In this document: piece after piece, positions 60,902-64,000 of the stretch
Layout of the letters: the number at the start of each line of letters is the position of its first letter
Position numbering within the stretch: the stretch's first letter is position 1
Source of the DNA: Bacillus sp. es.036
Lineage (GTDB): Bacteria; Bacillota; Bacilli; Bacillales; Guptibacillaceae
Length of the DNA: 64,000 bases
Assembly (NCBI RefSeq): GCF_002563635.1
Contig: NZ_PDIZ01000001.1
Coordinates: 3,038,001-3,102,000, forward strand
Direction of reading: 5' to 3'
Notes under the pieces: generated by a model
What the model was told of the DNA's origin: nothing
Database searches by the model: none
The model's input: the letters and a program-made list of their open reading frames with translations, nothing else
Position numbers and translations under genes: made by a program

Positions 60902-61576
60902 CTATCCTTCTACCTCAACAACAATAGCTCCATCGAGGTCTCTTAGTTGCTGATAAATACTTGTAGTATGGTTCGCTTCGAAGGTAAGCAAACGAAGATC
61001 CACTTGATGGTCTTTTTCCTTCGTATCGCGCACCCGAACGTGCTTGATTTCAAAATCTTTCGCCTGGATTGTTTGCATAAACGCGGTGATGTCTGTCCCT
61101 TTTTGAAGCGTAATTTTGGCCCTCATCTCACGTTGCCTTAATTGACTTGGACCGATTTTTTTTATGACCCACGGCAGGATATTCACACTAAATAGGATTA
61201 AGCTCGCCCCAACGAACGCTTCAAAGTAAAACCCAGCACCCGCTGCAATCCCGAGTCCAGACGCGCCCCAGATAATGGCCGCTGTTGTTAGTCCTGAAAT
61301 GGCATCGTTATTTCGTCTTAAAATAACCCCAGCTCCAATAAAACCAATCCCTGAAACAACCTGGGCTGCTAGCCGCATTGGATCGGTTCGGATGTTTGGA
61401 GATATTTCAGAGAAAGTTTCGGCAGATTCAATTGAAACAATCGTTAATAAACAGCTGCTAACTGCGATGACCATACACGTCTTTAAACCGAGGGGTTTAT
61501 GCTTTAATTCTCTTTCAATCCCGATCATAAGTCCTAGACAAGCTGATATACATAGTTTTACAACGACAACCACCAT
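60902..61576 (-). CDS. MgtC/SapB family membrane protein, copy 2
   Basis: About 224 residues and very like copy 1 in the membrane part (MIGIERELKHKPLGLKTCMV, GIGFIGAGVILRRNNDAISG). The C-terminal domain is more diverged (RLLTFEANHTTSIYQQLRDL). ATG 61576 is preferred, with GGAGGG upstream; the frame extends to 61594 without benefit. Recent tandem duplication of the locus is likely. Its stop codon abuts REP-like R11. Confidence 0.88.
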   Translation of the reverse strand: MVVVVVKLCISACLGLMIGIERELKHKPLGLKTCMVIAVSSCLLTIVSIESAETFSEISPNIRTDPMRLAAQVVSGIGFIGAGVILRRNNDAISGLTTAAIIWGASGLGIAAGAGFYFEAFVGASLILFSVNILPWVIKKIGPSQLRQREMRAKITLQKGTDITAFMQTIQAKDFEIKHVRVRDTKEKDHQVDLRLLTFEANHTTSIYQQLRDLDGAIVVEVEG

Positions 61577-61676
61577 ACGACAACCGCCCTCCAACAGATA
61601 TTTCTATTATTTTACCAGTAATAGGATCTATGAATCAAAAAGAATGGCTACTATTGTGTTTTTTGATCCAAATACG

Positions 61677-61712
61677 CAAAAAAGAGCCGCTAGAGGGAAC
61701 TCCGCGACTCTT
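61677..61712 (-). terminator. Terminator after the yitT gene
   Basis: Minus strand AAGAGTCGC ... GCGGCTCTTTTTT, directly after the YitT family gene. Confidence 0.75.
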
Positions 61713-61729
61713 AATCTATTTTTCTTCCA

Positions 61730-62632
61730 TTAATGAATATCTTTTTTCTTGAAACGACCGCCTCGAACTTCTGCGATATCTGCCATCGCAAGGAACGCGG
61801 AATCGTCGTGGTCAGCCACAATATCTTTCAATTTCGCTTCTTCTAGTCGAGTGATCACGCAGAAAATCACTTTTTTGTCATCACCCGAAAAAGCGCCTTC
61901 CCCATGCAAATACGTTACGCCTCTGCCTAGACGACTCAAAATCGCATCACCAAGTTCTTTATGGTTATCACTAATAATCCATACCGACTTCGACTCATCG
62001 AGACCTTTGATTGTAATATCAATCATTTTATAAGCAACATAGTATGCTAGAAGAGAATACATCGCACGATCAAAGCTAAATACAAACCCTGCGCTACCAA
62101 GAATAAAGAGGTTCGCAAACATGATGATTTCCCCTACTGAAAACGGAAGCTTTTTACTCGCAAGTATCGCAAGAATTTCTGTTCCATCAAGAGAACCACC
62201 AAAGCGAATCACAATCCCGACCCCAATTCCGAGAACAACCCCGCCAAATAAAGTGGCTAAAAGAATGTCATCTGTAAAAGCAGGCACGGGATGCAACAAA
62301 GCAGTCGAAATCGATAAAATCACAATGCCGTAAAGCGTTGAAAATGCAAAGGTTTTTCCAATTTGTTTGTAGCCTATATAAATGAACGGAAGGTTTAGAA
62401 CGAATAAGAAAATACCAAGGCTAATGCCACTTAAATGGGAGAGCATAATGGAAATACCAACAATTCCTCCATCAATAACTTGGTTCGGTACTAGAAAAAC
62501 TTCAAGCCCTACAGCCATAATAATGGCACCTAATGTAATCATGAATGTTCTTTTCGCTTTTTCTTGAAGCGGTGTTTTTTTATGAATTTTTGTTTCATTT
62601 ATTAAATCTTCTAACGGCTTACTTTCACTCAA
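61730..62632 (-). CDS. YitT family membrane protein
   Basis: About 300 residues. A polar N-terminus, five to six helices including EVFLVPNQVIDGGIVGISIM and IRFGGSLDGTEILAILASKK, then the cytosolic DUF2179 domain with GVTYLHGEGAFSGDDKKVIF. These proteins are widespread in Bacilli; function unknown. I use TTG 62632 as the start because AGAGGAGG lies seven bases upstream and the product then begins SESKPLEDL; the longer frame has no SD. Confidence 0.9.
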   Translation of the reverse strand: MSESKPLEDLINETKIHKKTPLQEKAKRTFMITLGAIIMAVGLEVFLVPNQVIDGGIVGISIMLSHLSGISLGIFLFVLNLPFIYIGYKQIGKTFAFSTLYGIVILSISTALLHPVPAFTDDILLATLFGGVVLGIGVGIVIRFGGSLDGTEILAILASKKLPFSVGEIIMFANLFILGSAGFVFSFDRAMYSLLAYYVAYKMIDITIKGLDESKSVWIISDNHKELGDAILSRLGRGVTYLHGEGAFSGDDKKVIFCVITRLEEAKLKDIVADHDDSAFLAMADIAEVRGGRFKKKDIH

Positions 62633-62910
62633 AATAGTGCCTCCTCTATTTTCCATCAATTTGTTCTTATTTAAAATAAGACACAATGTGGTCCACCACA
62701 TGGTTGCCTAGCTCCGATGAGAGTAGGATCAATCCCCAAAATGGGAGCAGTAAAAGAACACCCCATCCAAAACATTCTAGCGCATTTTTCCACCGTGATG
62801 TTTCTCTATCACTTTTTCCACCTCAACTATGAGTATGATCTGATTCAAGCACGAGTAAAATCGTGCGAACGAAATGATAATGACAAAGCTATTGCCAGTT
62901 AGTTGTGCTT
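62633..62910. other. Intergenic region upstream of yitT-like gene
   Basis: 278 bp with a small hairpin (AGCACGA GTAAAA TCGTGCG, about 62848-62868). The open frame at 62717-62902 lacks a ribosome binding site. The yitT promoter should lie here. Confidence 0.5.
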
Positions 62911-63246
62911 TTAAAAGAAGGTGATGAGGTAATTAGAGTGGACAGCAAAGACATTCAGAAAGCCTCTGGCATCCGGAAAAATCTCGATTTTCATCAAATT
63001 TTTCTGAGGGTAAATAAGATGCGGCTGTATATCATGCTCACCCGTAAAAGGAACAAAAGTGCCAAACACCTTCTGCTTCTGAAGAGATACTGAGGAAGGA
63101 TAAGAAATCATTTTTGCATCTGGAAGATAAGCGAATTGCGAGATTGTCGGTTTATCAGCCGAATGATAATCATATTGACTTAACTCCTGTGCTGGATAAA
63201 TAAACACAAGAAAGCCGAACAAAACCACTAACAGTAAATATCTCAT
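62911..63246 (-). CDS. Small exported hypothetical protein
   Basis: 111 residues beginning MRYLLLVVLFGFLVFIYPAQ, a signal peptide or membrane anchor, followed by a neutral soluble part (FAYLPDAKMISYPSSVSLQK). The ATG follows GGAGGGGAGAATGTG; the preceding GTG is an alternative. No family was recognised and it stands alone. Confidence 0.65.
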   Translation of the reverse strand: MRYLLLVVLFGFLVFIYPAQELSQYDYHSADKPTISQFAYLPDAKMISYPSSVSLQKQKVFGTFVPFTGEHDIQPHLIYPQKNLMKIEIFPDARGFLNVFAVHSNYLITFF

Positions 63247-63343
63247 CACATTCTCCCCTCCCCACCAGACTTATCCACATCTTATTAATTTTATCACTGT
63301 ATGAAAATAATTGTCCACAAGGAGACAAAGGCGTTACAGCTCG

Positions 63344-63403
63344 AATCGACAAAACCTGCGTTTATTCGGGTGGTGACAGGCACTAAGCGAACTAAGCGAC
63401 TAG
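63344..63403 (+). repeat. REP-like element R12
   Basis: ATCGACAAA, about 12-nt spacer, TTCGGGTGGTGACAGGCA, then tail CTAAGCGAA CTAAGCGAC TAGG: 9-nt tandem pair differing only in the last base. Confidence 0.9.
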
Positions 63404-63681
63404 GCCGTTCTCCTTATTTTTATTAATCCAATCGTAATCGTTAGAATGCTTCGTCTATTTTTCTACACGCCTTCTCGACTTCTAAACTGTCCTCAAACTA
63501 TTGCTTTGCAAGGGTTTATGATGAGTAAAACCAACAAAATTCGACACGAACTGTTTGATACCTATCTGTAATTTTTACAAATTTACAAACATTTGAAAAA
63601 GGCGCACTTTTTCTATTACGCTTTAAATTGACAAATAATTTGCTAAAATGGTGAAGTTATTAAAAATTGGAGGTTTGATGA
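63404..63681. promoter_or_regulatory. Upstream region of the POT transporter gene
   Basis: AT-rich, containing a perfect TTGACA at 63628-63633 and the strong GGAGG SD at 63670-63674. A well-spaced -10 is not evident, so the promoter is not fully assigned. Confidence 0.4.
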
Positions 63682-64000
63682 TGGACACGACCATAGACGA
63701 AAAGCCGACGAAAAAAGGGAAGTTAAAACACCCTCCTGGCTTGTATCTTTTGTTTATCACAGAAATGTGGGAACGCTATAGCTTTTATGGTATGCGTTCA
63801 ATACTCATTCTTTATTTAACTGCTGAGCTAATTAGCGGTGGTCTGGGTATGGAGCAGGATAAAGCATTACTACTTTACGGTATGTACACTGGTCTTGTTT
63901 ATTTCACGCCATTAATTGGTGGTTATTTAACCGATAAATTCATCGGTTTACGCACAGCCATCACAATCGGCGGTATTACAATGGCCATCGGTGATTTTAC
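63682..64000 (+). CDS. POT family proton-dependent oligopeptide transporter, 5' part
   Basis: Starts at ATG 63682, seven bases after GGAGG, and runs off the window (106 codons seen). The diagnostic POT motif EMWERYSFYGMRSILILYL is at about residues 29-47, followed by a second helix and GLVYFTPLIGGYLTDKFIG with the conserved Asp and Gly. It should import di- and tripeptides with protons, similar to DtpT. The rest of the gene lies outside the window. Confidence 0.92.

Noticed and set aside
62717-62902. 61-aa frame upstream of the yitT-like gene
   Set aside because: No ribosome binding site, no recognisable domain and it overlaps the expected promoter region.
11882-63403. CRISPR array interpretation of the repeats
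   Set aside because: Copies are kilobases apart in both orientations with no spacers or cas genes.

Overview
The window looks like a chromosomal segment of a Bacillaceae-type firmicute. It has moderate GC, strong AGGAGG-type ribosome binding sites, frequent GTG and TTG starts, a SAM riboswitch ahead of a methionine transporter, and a muropeptide-recycling cluster laid out much as in Bacillus subtilis. Genus and species cannot be fixed from the sequence alone. I saw no rRNA, tRNA, CRISPR array or prophage.

Layout. 1-3.2 kb: leftward envelope-polymer genes (two GT2 glycosyltransferases, tagD, a CDP-alcohol phosphotransferase), then galU. 5-12 kb: DUF4870 protein, a LuxR-type ATPase regulator, a phosphatase, a lipoprotein, an IS3-family element sitting inside a split terminator, and tcyP. 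12-19 kb: two tiny ORFs, an alcohol dehydrogenase, the SAM-riboswitch metNIQ operon, an S9 peptidase carrying two copies of a dispersed repeat, and a small gene with a cre-like site. 19-35 kb: a cell-wall salvage island with secreted AmiE-, NagZ- and NamZ-type enzymes, a PTS route (murP, mupG, murQ, murR), and a parallel ABC-transporter/sugar-kinase/second-MurQ route. 35-45 kb: a nucleoside hydrolase and a complete, functionally uncharacterised yhf-type cluster (yhfZ, Y, U, T, php, yhfS, X, W) ending in a secreted serine hydrolase. 45-64 kb: mixed metabolic and envelope genes, a REP-associated (RAYT) transposase, a candidate type I toxin, panF-yhdT, GT4 and polysaccharide deacetylases, tandem mgtC-like genes, a YitT protein, and the start of a POT peptide transporter.

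Across the window there are 12 copies of a REP-like element. It has two boxes, TTCGACAAA and CGGGYGGTGACAGGCAC, separated by a spacer. In five copies the second box is followed by a short tandem duplication whose sequence is private to that copy. One copy lies about 140 bp upstream of the RAYT gene, one lies in frame inside the S9 peptidase, and one supplies that gene's last codons and stop. A second family of perfect palindromes built on GGGGTCAGG/CCTGACCCC occurs three times. The repeat family, the dual MurNAc salvage routes and the yhf cluster with a shared operator-like motif are the strongest candidates for undescribed biology.
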